Part shown: positions 32,098 to 41,305 of the stretch, in pieces
Layout: the number at the start of each line of letters is the position of its first letter
How positions within the stretch are numbered: the stretch's first letter is position 1
Assembly: GCF_018406605.1 (NCBI RefSeq)
Contig: NZ_AP024545.1
Location: 2,356,001-2,420,000, forward strand
DNA length: 64,000 nucleotides
Source: Noviluteimonas caseinilytica
Lineage (GTDB): Bacteria > Pseudomonadota > Gammaproteobacteria > Xanthomonadales > Xanthomonadaceae
Direction: 5' to 3'
The notes under the pieces: generated by a model
Seen by the model: only the letters and a program-made list of their open reading frames with translations
The model's database searches: none
What the model was told of the DNA's origin: nothing
Position numbers and translations under genes: made by a program

Positions 32098-34689
32098 ATG
32101 GCGCGCACGAGGTGGATCGCAAGCGGTGCCCTGTTCGCTTCCGCGCTGGCGGTGGCGGGGACGCCCGTGGGCCCGCTGCACGTGCCCTCGCCGGACTGGC
32201 GCGACCAGGTCCTGTACTTCCTGATGATCGATCGCTTCGACGACGCCGACCGCACCAACAGCGACCAGCACGCGGCTGAATACGATCCCGCGGACAACGC
32301 GAAATACAGCGGCGGCGACCTGCGCGGCGTGCAGCGCCGCCTCCCGTACATCCAGGGCCTGGGCTTCACCGCGGTGTGGATCACGCCGCCGGTGGCCAAC
32401 CAGTGGTGGAACCCGCAGGCGCATTACGGCGGTTACCACGGCTACTGGGCGACGGACTTCAGCGCGATCGACGCGCACTTCGGCACCAAGGCGGATTACG
32501 CCAACCTGTCGAAGGCGTTGCACGGCGCGGGGATGTACCTCGTGCAGGACATCGTGGTGAACCACACCGCGAACTACCTGCGGTACGACAAGACGTGGAC
32601 GGCAAGCGATCCGGCAAGGGGCGTCGACTTCGTGCGCGACACGCAAGGCCGCACCGCGCCGGTGCAGTCGCCGTTCGACCGCAACGACCCGCGCGATCCC
32701 GCGCAGGCGCGCGAGGCGATCTATCACTGGACGCCGGACATCGTCGATTTCGCCAACGAGACGCAACGCCTCACGTGGCAGCTCGCCGGCCTCGACGACA
32801 TGGACACCGACAACCCGGTGGTGCGCGCCGCGTTGCGGAAGTCGTACGGCGACTGGATCCGCGAAGCGGGCGTGGATGCGTTCCGCGTCGACACCGCGCT
32901 CTACGTGCCGCCGGCGTTCTTCCAGGATTTCCTCGAGGCCGACGATCCGAAGGCACCCGGCGTGCTGCGCGTGGCGCGCGAAACCGGGCGCAAGGACTTC
33001 CACGTGTTCGGCGAAGCGTTCGCGATGGACAAGCCCTTCGACGACACGCAATCGAAGCGCATCGCGGCCTACATGCGGATGCCCGACGGCACGCCGTTGA
33101 TGCCGGGCATGCTGGATTTCCCGTTGTATGCCACCGCGACCGATGTGTTCGCGCGCGGCGCGCCGACGGCGCAGCTCGGTGATCGCATCGCGCGGCGCAT
33201 GCGGGACTTCGCCGATCCGTGGCGCATGGTGACCTTCATCGACAACCACGACGTCGATCGTTTCCTGTCCGCCGGCGACGAGGCCGGATTGAAACAGGCG
33301 TTGCTGATGCTGATGACGCTGCCGGGGATTCCGGCGGTGTGGCAGGGGACGGAGCAGGGCTTCACCGAACAGCGGGCGGCGATGTTCGCCGGTGGTTATG
33401 GATCGAACGGGCGCGATCACTTCGATGCGGAGGCGCCGCTCGCGCAATACCTCAAGCAGGTGATCGCGTTGCGGCGCAGCGACAAGGTGTTCTCGCGCGG
33501 GACGCCGAAGGTGGTGCGCGATAGTCCGGTCGGCCCCGGCGTGCTGGCGTACACGATGCGGGGCGCGGATGGCGACGCGCGCCTGGTGGTGTTCAACACC
33601 GCGGCGCATCCGGTGCTGGTGGACAACCTGGAGACAGGCGTCGCGGGAATCGACGAATGGCAGGCGATGTTCGCCCTGGGCGGCGCCCTGGGCGACCAGC
33701 CGGTGATCGATCGCCGCATGACGCTGGTGCTGCCGCCACGCTCGGCGTATGTCTGGAAGGAAGTCACGCGGGAGTCCTCCGCAATCTCCAACGCCGTGGT
33801 TCCGATGCTTGCGCCGCTGGACCGCGATCGCTTCGCCGGCGATTTCGACGTGCACGGAGCGTTGCCGGACGGCCTTGCGCCGACGGCGGTGCGCATCGTG
33901 GTGGACGACGACCTGGCGCACGCGATCCCGGTGACGCCCCGTGCATCGGCATGGACCGCGCGCATCGATACGAGCGCGATGCTCGATCCGGCAGTGCCGC
34001 ACAGCGTGGTGGCGTGGGTGCCGGGCGGGGCGTCGGCGCGCCGGACCTTCCGCGTCGATCGCCAATGGGTGCGCGTCGCTTCCGTCGAAGATCCCCACGA
34101 CGACGATGCTGGCCCCGACGGCCGTTACACCTATCCGTCCGACGCCAGCTACGCCCCGCGCCAGGGCGACATCGAACACGTGGACGTGTTCACCGCCGGC
34201 GCGTCGCTGAAGATCGTCGTGCGCATGCGCGCCATCTCGACGCCCTGGAATCCGCCGAACGGCTTCGACCACGTTGCGTTTTCGCTCTTCGTCGAGGTGC
34301 CGGGCGCAGGCGAGGGCGCGCGCGCCATGCCGCAGCAATTCGCCGAGCTGCCCGATGGCATGCGCTGGCACTACCGCGTGCGCGCGAACGGCTGGTCGAA
34401 TGCGGCATTCACTTCGCACGGCGCGACCGCCACCGCGGACGGCACGCCCGCACCGGCGCCGAAGCTCGACGTCGACGCCGCCGTGCGCACCATCACCTTC
34501 ACGATTCCCGCGTCCGCCCTCGGCCGCCCGCGCACCCTGCAGGGCGCGCGCGTGCACGTGACGACGTGGGACTACGACGGCGGGTACCGTGCGCTCGCAC
34601 CGGTGGCCGGTCCGCATGCCTTCGGCGGCGGCGATCCGGCGCGCGATGCACGCATCCTCGATACCGTTGGCCCCATTCGTCTGCCATGA
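32098..34689 (+). CDS. Exported GH13 alpha-amylase with C-terminal glucodextranase-like module
   Basis: An 863-residue protein with a signal peptide (to about ALAVAG). The GH13 barrel has region I DIVVNHT, nucleophile D265 (FRVDTAL), acid/base E306 (VFGEAF) and D385 (FIDNHD). After a short beta domain (to ~560), the last 270 residues form a beta-rich module (VEDPHDDDAGPDGRYTYPSD ... WNPPNGFDHVAFSLFV) like the C-terminal domain of glucodextranase and amylopullulanases, probably carbohydrate binding. An AAAGGGGGG site precedes the ATG. It would cut starch or maltodextrin in the periplasm or outside. Confidence 0.9.
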   Translation: MARTRWIASGALFASALAVAGTPVGPLHVPSPDWRDQVLYFLMIDRFDDADRTNSDQHAAEYDPADNAKYSGGDLRGVQRRLPYIQGLGFTAVWITPPVANQWWNPQAHYGGYHGYWATDFSAIDAHFGTKADYANLSKALHGAGMYLVQDIVVNHTANYLRYDKTWTASDPARGVDFVRDTQGRTAPVQSPFDRNDPRDPAQAREAIYHWTPDIVDFANETQRLTWQLAGLDDMDTDNPVVRAALRKSYGDWIREAGVDAFRVDTALYVPPAFFQDFLEADDPKAPGVLRVARETGRKDFHVFGEAFAMDKPFDDTQSKRIAAYMRMPDGTPLMPGMLDFPLYATATDVFARGAPTAQLGDRIARRMRDFADPWRMVTFIDNHDVDRFLSAGDEAGLKQALLMLMTLPGIPAVWQGTEQGFTEQRAAMFAGGYGSNGRDHFDAEAPLAQYLKQVIALRRSDKVFSRGTPKVVRDSPVGPGVLAYTMRGADGDARLVVFNTAAHPVLVDNLETGVAGIDEWQAMFALGGALGDQPVIDRRMTLVLPPRSAYVWKEVTRESSAISNAVVPMLAPLDRDRFAGDFDVHGALPDGLAPTAVRIVVDDDLAHAIPVTPRASAWTARIDTSAMLDPAVPHSVVAWVPGGASARRTFRVDRQWVRVASVEDPHDDDAGPDGRYTYPSDASYAPRQGDIEHVDVFTAGASLKIVVRMRAISTPWNPPNGFDHVAFSLFVEVPGAGEGARAMPQQFAELPDGMRWHYRVRANGWSNAAFTSHGATATADGTPAPAPKLDVDAAVRTITFTIPASALGRPRTLQGARVHVTTWDYDGGYRALAPVAGPHAFGGGDPARDARILDTVGPIRLP

Positions 34690-34720
34690 CCATTTCGAAC
34701 ACCAGAGGGGAATCGATGCA

Positions 34721-36145
34721 ATGAACACCACACCATCGGCCGTGGCCGCGCAGGAACAGCACGCGACCATCCGCGTGCTGCTGATTTCCGCGGCGGCCGC
34801 GCTGGGCGGCTTCCTCTTCGGCTTCGATACCGCCGTGATCAACGGCGCGGTCGATTCGATCCGCGGGGCGTTCGGCCTGAGTGCGGTCGCGACGGGCTTC
34901 GCCGTGTCGTGCGCGCTGCTCGGCTCCGCGCTCGGCGCGTGGTACGCCGGCCCGCTCGCCGATCGCTACGGGCGCGTGCAGACGATGCGCGTGGCGGCCG
35001 CGTTGCTCGCGGTGAGCGCGCTCGGCTCCGGCCTCGCGTTCGGCATGTGGGACCTGATCCTGTGGCGCATCGTGGGGGGCATCGGCGTCGGCGTCGCTTC
35101 GGTGATCGCGCCGACCTACATCGCCGAAGTCTCGCCGGCGCACGTGCGCGGGCGGCTCGGGTCGATGCAGCAGCTCGCGATCGTGCTCGGCATCTTCGTG
35201 GCATTGCTCAGCGACGCCTGGCTGGCGAACATCGCCGGCGGCGCGTCGCATCTGTTGTGGCTGGGCCAGGAAGCGTGGCGCTGGATGTTCCTCGTCGCCG
35301 TGGTGCCGGCGCTGGTCTACGGCGCGCTGGTGTTCGGCGTGCCGGAATCGCCGCGCCACCTCGTCGCCAAGGGCCGCATGGCCGAAGCGAAGGATGTGCT
35401 GCGCCAGGTGCTCGGCCTGCACAGCGATGCCGCGCTGGACGCGAAGGTCGAGGACATCCACCAGAGCCTGAAGACCGAAGCGCGCCCGGTGCTGCGCGAC
35501 CTGCGCGGCCCGCGCATGGGCCTGCTGCCGATCGTGTGGGTGGGCATCCTGCTGTCGGTGTTCCAGCAGTTCGTCGGCATCAACGTGATCTTCTACTACT
35601 CGTCGACGTTGTGGCATTCGGTGGGCTTCAGCGAAGCCGATTCGTTCTCGATCACGGTGGCCACCTCGGTGGTCAACGTGCTGGTGACGCTGGTGGCGAT
35701 TGCGCTGGTCGACAAGGTGGGGCGCAAGCCGTTGCTGCTGGTCGGTTCGGCGGGCATGGCGGTCACGCTGGGCGCGATGGCCGTGGCGTTCTCGCACGCG
35801 ATCGGGAGCGGGGCGGACATCTCGTTGCCGGGCCACTGGGGCGTGATCGCGCTGATCGCCGCCAACCTCTACGTCGTGTTCTTCGGCCTGAGCTGGGGCC
35901 CGATGGTGTGGGTGTTGCTGGGCGAGATGTTCCCGAACCGCATCCGCGCGATCGCGCTAGCCGTCGCGGCCTCCGCGCAATGGCTGGCGAACTTCGCGAT
36001 CACCGTGACGTTCCCGAGCCTGGCCGAGATGGGGCTGACGTTCGCCTATGGCCTGTACGCGGCGTTCGCGGTGATCTCGTACATCTTCGTCCTGCGCGCG
36101 GTGAAGGAGACCAAGGGCATGGAACTCGAGGACATGACGGGCTGA
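34721..36145 (+). CDS. MFS sugar:H+ symporter (SP family)
   Basis: A 474-residue, 12-helix transporter of the sugar porter family: GGFLFGFDTAVINGA in helix 1, DRYGRVQ and VGRKPLL loops, RIVGGIGVGVASVIAPTYIAEVSP, PESPRHLV, the QQFVGINVIFYYS sugar-binding helix and the ETKG signature at the C-terminus. Closest in wording to glucose, galactose or xylose/H+ symporters. It starts 31 nt after the amylase stop with an AGAGGGG site, so it is in the amylase operon and would import the released glucose. Confidence 0.9.
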   Translation: MNTTPSAVAAQEQHATIRVLLISAAAALGGFLFGFDTAVINGAVDSIRGAFGLSAVATGFAVSCALLGSALGAWYAGPLADRYGRVQTMRVAAALLAVSALGSGLAFGMWDLILWRIVGGIGVGVASVIAPTYIAEVSPAHVRGRLGSMQQLAIVLGIFVALLSDAWLANIAGGASHLLWLGQEAWRWMFLVAVVPALVYGALVFGVPESPRHLVAKGRMAEAKDVLRQVLGLHSDAALDAKVEDIHQSLKTEARPVLRDLRGPRMGLLPIVWVGILLSVFQQFVGINVIFYYSSTLWHSVGFSEADSFSITVATSVVNVLVTLVAIALVDKVGRKPLLLVGSAGMAVTLGAMAVAFSHAIGSGADISLPGHWGVIALIAANLYVVFFGLSWGPMVWVLLGEMFPNRIRAIALAVAASAQWLANFAITVTFPSLAEMGLTFAYGLYAAFAVISYIFVLRAVKETKGMELEDMTG

Positions 36146-39100
36146 TCAGCGCGGGAACGCCCACGTCAGGAATCCCGGCAGCATCGCCGCCCACGAGGTC
36201 TGGCGATGCCTGCCGCCTTCGAGCGGGACCACCTTGATTTCGCGCGCGCCCTTCGATCGCAGCAACGCGGCCAGGTCCTGCACGTCGTCGACGACATCGA
36301 TGATGCCGTCGCCGTCGCGATCATCGGTTTCCTCGGCAGTGCCGGGCGCGAAGTACGCGCGGAACGAAGGCGGCGTCCTGCCGCGTTCGACCAGCATCGG
36401 GGCGATGCGCTGCGTCGGGTCCTTCGCCTCCGCGGGCAGCCAGAACGACGGCGAGAACGCGCCGACGCGGCCGAACACGTCGGGGTAGTTCCAGCCCAGC
36501 GAGAACGCGTTGATGCCGCCCAGCGACCAGCCGAGGATCGCGCGGCCTTCGGGCGTGCGCTGCGTGCTGAACTTGTCGTCGATGAACGGCACGAGCGTGT
36601 GCGCGACCCATTCCGAATACGCCTGCGCGTTGGCGCCGACCGCGCCGTACTTCGTGTTCGCGACGACGCTGTGCTTCGCGTTGCGATCGGCCAGCCCGTA
36701 GGCCGCCAGGCGATCCTTCGGCATGTGGATGGCGACGAGGAGGAACGGGCGGATCGCCTTGTCGCGGTCGAGGCGTTCGATGGTCGGCAGTGCGTCGACG
36801 GCGACGAGGTCCTGGCCATCGTCGAAATACAGCACCGGATAGCGCTGCCGTGCGTCGTAGCCGCGGGGCAGTTGCACGTCGACGGTGATGGGTTCTTCGT
36901 CCTTCAACGTCGCGGACAACTGGTAGGTGCGCAGCGCGGGCAGGGCGCTCTCGCCCTGCACGAACACGACGGCGGTGCGCGGCGGGATCGTGAAGCGGCC
37001 GGTCGCGCGGTCGAAGCGGGCGTCGCGGGCGCGCTTGTCGGTGGCGTCGGGGGCCAGGTGTACGGGGTGCAAGGTCCACGGTTCACCGTGGGAATCCGGC
37101 AACACCACGCTGCGGGCTTCCGTCGCGGCGTTGAGGAAGTATTGGATCGCCGGATAGTTCGCACCGTCGAGCACGCGACCTTCCAGGCGGCCGGCGATCA
37201 GGTCCGGCGTGCCGGTGTCCGGGAAGCGCAGGCGCGCGCGGACTTCATCGGTCGTGGGCAGCGAGAACAACGCGCTGCCCGAGCGGATGCGCAGCAGGTC
37301 GCGGAACGCATCCCGCATCCACGCGATGTCCGCAGGCGCGGGCTTGATGTGCGCCGCTTCGGCGAGCAGCGGCCGCATCGCGTCGTAATCCACGCCGTTG
37401 TCCTGCGCGGGCGGCAGGCCGATGCCGAAGCCGTTGTCCCGGTACGTCCAGTCGAGACGGTTGAACGCATCGCCGGAGTCGTAGCTGTTGCGATCCAGCG
37501 ACTTCGACCGCAGCACATCGATGCCCGCGTGGTAGTACGCGGTGCCCTGGCTGAAGGCGACGACCGCGGCGCCGAGCAGCTGCACGCGCGCGCGTTCAGC
37601 GAGCGACGTGTCGCGCGGCAGCTTCCACGCGTTGATGTCGAACAGCGTCTGGTTGTCGTGGTTCTCGACGTAGTTGACGACCTCGCTCGGCTGCGTGGCG
37701 TAGCCGGCGGGCTGGCCGTTGTAGTCCACCTTCGACAGCGGCGTGCCGGACGGGAGTTCGTAATCCTTCAACGTGCCTGCGAGGCCGACGCGCACCAGGT
37801 CGGCGCTGCGTGCATCCGCGCCGCCACTGATCCAGCCCTTCGCCTCCGCGAGCGCAGGCGCGTGGTCGCCGGGCCCGCCGCCGCGCACCGCGTCGCGCGC
37901 GCGATCGCTGAAGGTGCCGATGCCCGTGCCGCCCAGCGACAGCTGCGAGGCCTGCACGAAGCGCTTGCCGTCCGCCACTTCGCCGAAGTTCCAGCCTTCT
38001 CCGATCAGCGGGATGTCGCGGCCCGTGGCGGCCTTCAACGCGCGCTGCAGGTCTTCCATCACGGCGCGCGGCTGGTGGCCCATCAGGTCGAAGCGGAACG
38101 AATCGATGTGGTAATCGCGCGCCCATTGCACGACCGAATCGCGCATCAGCTTCGCCATCATCCGGTGTTCGGTGGCGGTGTTGGCGCAGCAGGTGGAATT
38201 GGCGACGGCGCCGTTCGCGTCGAGGCGGTGGTAGTAGCCGGGGACGATGCGGTCGAGCACCGAATTCGCGGCCTGGCCCGATGCCGTGGTGTGGTTGTAG
38301 ACGACGTCCATGCCGACCCGCAGGCCGATGGCGTGCAGCGCTTTTACCATGGCGCGGAATTCGCGCACGCGCGTGTCGCCGTCGGGATCGGTCGCGTAAC
38401 TGCCCTCGGGCGCATTGAAGTGGAACGGTTCGTAGCCCCAGTTGAAGCAATCGTGGGCCTTGTCGCCCTTCGGATCGCAGTGGCGCTCGGGCACGGAAGC
38501 GAAATCGAACACCGGCAGCAGGTGCACGTCGGTCACGCCCGCGTCGGCGAGCGCGCGCAGGTGGCGCATGCCGTTGGACTGCGTGTCGGTGAAGGCGAGG
38601 TACTTGCCGCGGTGTGCGGCGGGCACGCTGGGATCGTCGCGGGAGAAGTCGCGGACGTGGAGTTCGTAGATGACGCTGGTGCGCGGCGACGGCGCGTGGT
38701 CGCCGTGCCACCCGGCGTCGTCGTCCACTTCCGTGCGCGCGACGAAACTGCGCGCGCCGTCGGCGGCCAGCGCATCCGAATATGGATCGGTGACGCGGTT
38801 GCGCACCAGGCCGACGCCGGGCACGTCGACGTCGACGAGGAAGAGGTAATAGCGCGGCCCGGGAATCATCGACACGGTGGTCGACCACACGCCGCTCGCG
38901 GGGTCGCGCACCATCGGGACGCGCGAACGCGATGCGCCACGCGGCGTGTCGTACAGGCATAGCGCGACGGTGCGGGCCGTCGGCGCCCAGAGGGCGAAGG
39001 GGATGCTGTCGTAGGCGAGGTCGTGCGTGCCGAGGACGACCTTGTCCGCGGCGTCGGCGTAGAGCGCGTCGAGGGCGCCGGGGGTTTGCAGGTGCGTGCG

Positions 39101-39529
39101 GTCGGTGACGTGGCCGCGGGCGTCGAGGCGTTCGATGACCACGTCGTTGCGCAGCAACGCACGGACGTTGGTGTTGGTGGGGACGCGGAGGTGCGGGCCT
39201 TCGCCGATGAATTTGAAGGCGTCGGGGAGGGGTGTGTTGTCCGGCGTTAGCGGGATGGGGGCGCGGCCTGGCGTGGCGAGGCGATAGCTCGCGGAAAGGA
39301 CCCCCCCTCCCGGCCTCCCCCTGCCTTCGCAGGGGGGAGGAGTAAGCGGGGTTGGCCAGGCGATCGATTGCGCGTCCAGCCAATATGCGCGGGCGTCAGT
39401 GGCTTTCGACGCCGCAGGCGCCAGCACCGTAGACGGCGCAGGGTTATCGCAATCGGCTTGCGTGGGCTGCCCCGCGAACGCCGGCGCGGCGCACACGCAC
39501 GCCACGCCCAACGCAATGAAGCGCTTCAC
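36146..39529 (-). CDS. Pullulanase-type GH13 fused to a C-terminal esterase domain
   Basis: An 1127-residue exported protein (signal VKRFIALGVACVCAAPAFA). A pullulanase-like N-terminal beta region and CBM48-like segment (FALWAPTARTVALCLYD) lead to a GH13 barrel with D481 (FRFDLMGHQ), E511 (LIGEGWNFG) and D625 (YVENHDNQT). From about residue 870, an alpha/beta-hydrolase of the esterase D type follows, with nucleophile S1002 (GWSLGG) and a late His (GGRHRQTSW). The two activities could debranch and deacylate modified glucans. The GTG start overlaps the alpha-glucosidase stop (GTGA). A REP-like palindrome is read in frame around residues 64-72. Confidence 0.85.
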   Translation of the reverse strand: MKRFIALGVACVCAAPAFAGQPTQADCDNPAPSTVLAPAASKATDARAYWLDAQSIAWPTPLTPPPCEGRGRPGGGVLSASYRLATPGRAPIPLTPDNTPLPDAFKFIGEGPHLRVPTNTNVRALLRNDVVIERLDARGHVTDRTHLQTPGALDALYADAADKVVLGTHDLAYDSIPFALWAPTARTVALCLYDTPRGASRSRVPMVRDPASGVWSTTVSMIPGPRYYLFLVDVDVPGVGLVRNRVTDPYSDALAADGARSFVARTEVDDDAGWHGDHAPSPRTSVIYELHVRDFSRDDPSVPAAHRGKYLAFTDTQSNGMRHLRALADAGVTDVHLLPVFDFASVPERHCDPKGDKAHDCFNWGYEPFHFNAPEGSYATDPDGDTRVREFRAMVKALHAIGLRVGMDVVYNHTTASGQAANSVLDRIVPGYYHRLDANGAVANSTCCANTATEHRMMAKLMRDSVVQWARDYHIDSFRFDLMGHQPRAVMEDLQRALKAATGRDIPLIGEGWNFGEVADGKRFVQASQLSLGGTGIGTFSDRARDAVRGGGPGDHAPALAEAKGWISGGADARSADLVRVGLAGTLKDYELPSGTPLSKVDYNGQPAGYATQPSEVVNYVENHDNQTLFDINAWKLPRDTSLAERARVQLLGAAVVAFSQGTAYYHAGIDVLRSKSLDRNSYDSGDAFNRLDWTYRDNGFGIGLPPAQDNGVDYDAMRPLLAEAAHIKPAPADIAWMRDAFRDLLRIRSGSALFSLPTTDEVRARLRFPDTGTPDLIAGRLEGRVLDGANYPAIQYFLNAATEARSVVLPDSHGEPWTLHPVHLAPDATDKRARDARFDRATGRFTIPPRTAVVFVQGESALPALRTYQLSATLKDEEPITVDVQLPRGYDARQRYPVLYFDDGQDLVAVDALPTIERLDRDKAIRPFLLVAIHMPKDRLAAYGLADRNAKHSVVANTKYGAVGANAQAYSEWVAHTLVPFIDDKFSTQRTPEGRAILGWSLGGINAFSLGWNYPDVFGRVGAFSPSFWLPAEAKDPTQRIAPMLVERGRTPPSFRAYFAPGTAEETDDRDGDGIIDVVDDVQDLAALLRSKGAREIKVVPLEGGRHRQTSWAAMLPGFLTWAFPR
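39315..39339. repeat. REP-like palindrome inside the pullulanase-esterase gene
   Basis: CCCCCTGC-CTTC-GCAGGGGG with flanking CT/AG, read in frame on the minus strand as a Pro/Gly-rich stretch (TPPPCEGRGRPGGG) just after the mature N-terminus. Such GC palindromes are normally intergenic. Confidence 0.55.
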
Positions 39530-41139
39530 GCTTGCGCGTACAGCACGCCGCGCGCCGGCAACACCAGGCGTCCGTTGCGGATCGCACCGGCGTCCACGCC
39601 CGGCGCTTCGATCGGTGTCGCATCCGCGTGCTTCGGCAGCGTCCATTCGACCCCGGCATCCGACAGGTTGAAGGCCACCAGCATCGCGCGATCGCCGTGA
39701 CGACGCACGAACGCCAGGATCGGCTCCGGGGCGTCGAGGAATTCGATGTCGCCTTCCACCAGCGCCTGCTGCGCCTTGCGCCACTGCAGGAACGCGCGCG
39801 TGGCATTCAGCACGGACGCCGCATTGGCGTCCTGCGCGTCCACGCTCTGCGCCAGGTGTTCGGGCGCGACCGGCAACCACGGCGTGCCGTCGGTGAAGCC
39901 CGCCTTGGCGTCGTCGCGCCACGGCATCGGCGTGCGGCAACCGTCGCGGCCCTTGAAGTTCGGCCAGAACGCGATGCCGTAGGGATCCTGCAGCGCTTCG
40001 AACGGGACATCGGCTTCGGTCAGCCCCAGTTCTTCGCCCTGGTACAGGCACACCGAGCCGCGCAGCGAACACACCAGCGCGACGAGTTGCTTGGCCAGCG
40101 CATCGTCGGCGCGACCGTTGCCCCAGCGCGTGACCGCGCGGACGACGTCGTGGTTGGAAATCGCCCAGCACGGCCAGCCGTGCGGCATGCGCGCTTCGAG
40201 CGTCTCCACCGTCATGCGGATGTAGGCCGCGCTCCTGTCGTCGGTGAGCAGTTCGAAGCTGTAGCCCATGTGCAGGCGCGCGTCGCCGACGTATTCGGCC
40301 ATCGTGGCCAGCGAGTCTTCGGACGAGATCTCGCCCAGCGACGTCGCACCCGGGTACTGGTTGAGCAACGCGCGCAGGTCTTCGAGGAAGCGCAGGTTTT
40401 CCGGCTGCGTGTTGTTGAACCAGTGGTACTGGAACGCATACGGGTTGTCGGCGCTGAAGCCGCGGCCGGTGCGCAGTTCCGCCGGCTTGGGCGGGTTGTC
40501 CCGCAGTTGCCGGTCGTGGAAGCAGAAGTTGATCGCGTCCAGGCGCAGGCCATCCACGCCGCGCTCCAGCCAGAACTTCACGTTCTCCAGCGTCGCGGCC
40601 TGCACCGCCGGGTTGTGGAAATTGAGGTCCGGCTGCGAGGCGAGGAAGTTGTGCAGGAAATACTGGCCGCGGCGCGGCTCCCAGCGCCACGCCACGCCGC
40701 CGAAGATCGACAGCCAGTTGTTGGGCGGCGTGCCGTCGGGGCGCGCGTCGGCCCACACGTACCAGTCGGCCTTGGGGTTGTCGCGCGAGGCGCGGCTTTC
40801 GGTGAACCAGTCGTGTTCGATCGACGTGTGGCTGAGCACCTGGTCGATCATCACGCGCACGCCGAGCGCGTGCGCCTTCGCGAGCAGGCGATCGAAGTCT
40901 TCCAGGGTGCCGAACAAGGGATCGACCGCGCGGTAATCGGCGATGTCGTAGCCGAAGTCCGCCATCGGCGACTTGAAGAACGGGGAAATCCAGATCGCGT
41001 CGACGCCGAGGCTGGCGATGTAGTCCAGTTTCTCGAGGACGCCGGGCAGGTCGCCCACGCCATCGCCGTCCGTGTCCCGGAAGCTGCGCGGGTAGACCTG
41101 GTAGATCACCGCGCCACGCCACCAGCGAATGTTGTCCAT
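39526..41139 (-). CDS. GH13 alpha-glucosidase / oligo-1,6-glucosidase
   Basis: A 537-residue cytoplasmic or periplasmic enzyme without a clear signal peptide. It opens with WWRGAVIYQVYPRSFRDTDGDGVGDL and has nucleophile D201 (LRLDAIN), acid/base E270 (LGEISSE) and D331 (SNHDVVR). The QxPDLN-type region reads SQPDLNFHNPAV, typical of oligo-1,6-glucosidase/alpha-glucosidase subfamilies. It would release glucose from short maltodextrins. A GAGGGAA site precedes the ATG. It is divergent from the six-hairpin gene, sharing the operator at 41220, and its stop overlaps the pullulanase-esterase start. Confidence 0.92.
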   Translation of the reverse strand: MDNIRWWRGAVIYQVYPRSFRDTDGDGVGDLPGVLEKLDYIASLGVDAIWISPFFKSPMADFGYDIADYRAVDPLFGTLEDFDRLLAKAHALGVRVMIDQVLSHTSIEHDWFTESRASRDNPKADWYVWADARPDGTPPNNWLSIFGGVAWRWEPRRGQYFLHNFLASQPDLNFHNPAVQAATLENVKFWLERGVDGLRLDAINFCFHDRQLRDNPPKPAELRTGRGFSADNPYAFQYHWFNNTQPENLRFLEDLRALLNQYPGATSLGEISSEDSLATMAEYVGDARLHMGYSFELLTDDRSAAYIRMTVETLEARMPHGWPCWAISNHDVVRAVTRWGNGRADDALAKQLVALVCSLRGSVCLYQGEELGLTEADVPFEALQDPYGIAFWPNFKGRDGCRTPMPWRDDAKAGFTDGTPWLPVAPEHLAQSVDAQDANAASVLNATRAFLQWRKAQQALVEGDIEFLDAPEPILAFVRRHGDRAMLVAFNLSDAGVEWTLPKHADATPIEAPGVDAGAIRNGRLVLPARGVLYAQA

Positions 41140-41219
41140 GCGTTCCCTCGGCAAGCCCCGCGCCGCGAACTGCCGCGGTGCGTGGGGGCATGATTCCATC
41201 GGCGCGTGCGCCACCGGCA

Positions 41220-41233
41220 TGAATACGTTTGCA
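41220..41233. promoter_or_regulatory. LacI-type operator TGAATACGTTTGCA
   Basis: A 14-bp dyad (two mismatches, central CG) between the alpha-glucosidase (80 nt to its ATG at 41139) and the six-hairpin glycosidase (72 nt to the ATG at 41306). The constant spacing seen at all three sites supports function. Confidence 0.7.
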
Positions 41234-41305
41234 ATCGACGCGGCGCAAACCGGCCCGATGACACCATGGCCCGCGGCCCGGTCCGGGCCTTCGCGCGGGA
41301 CGGGC

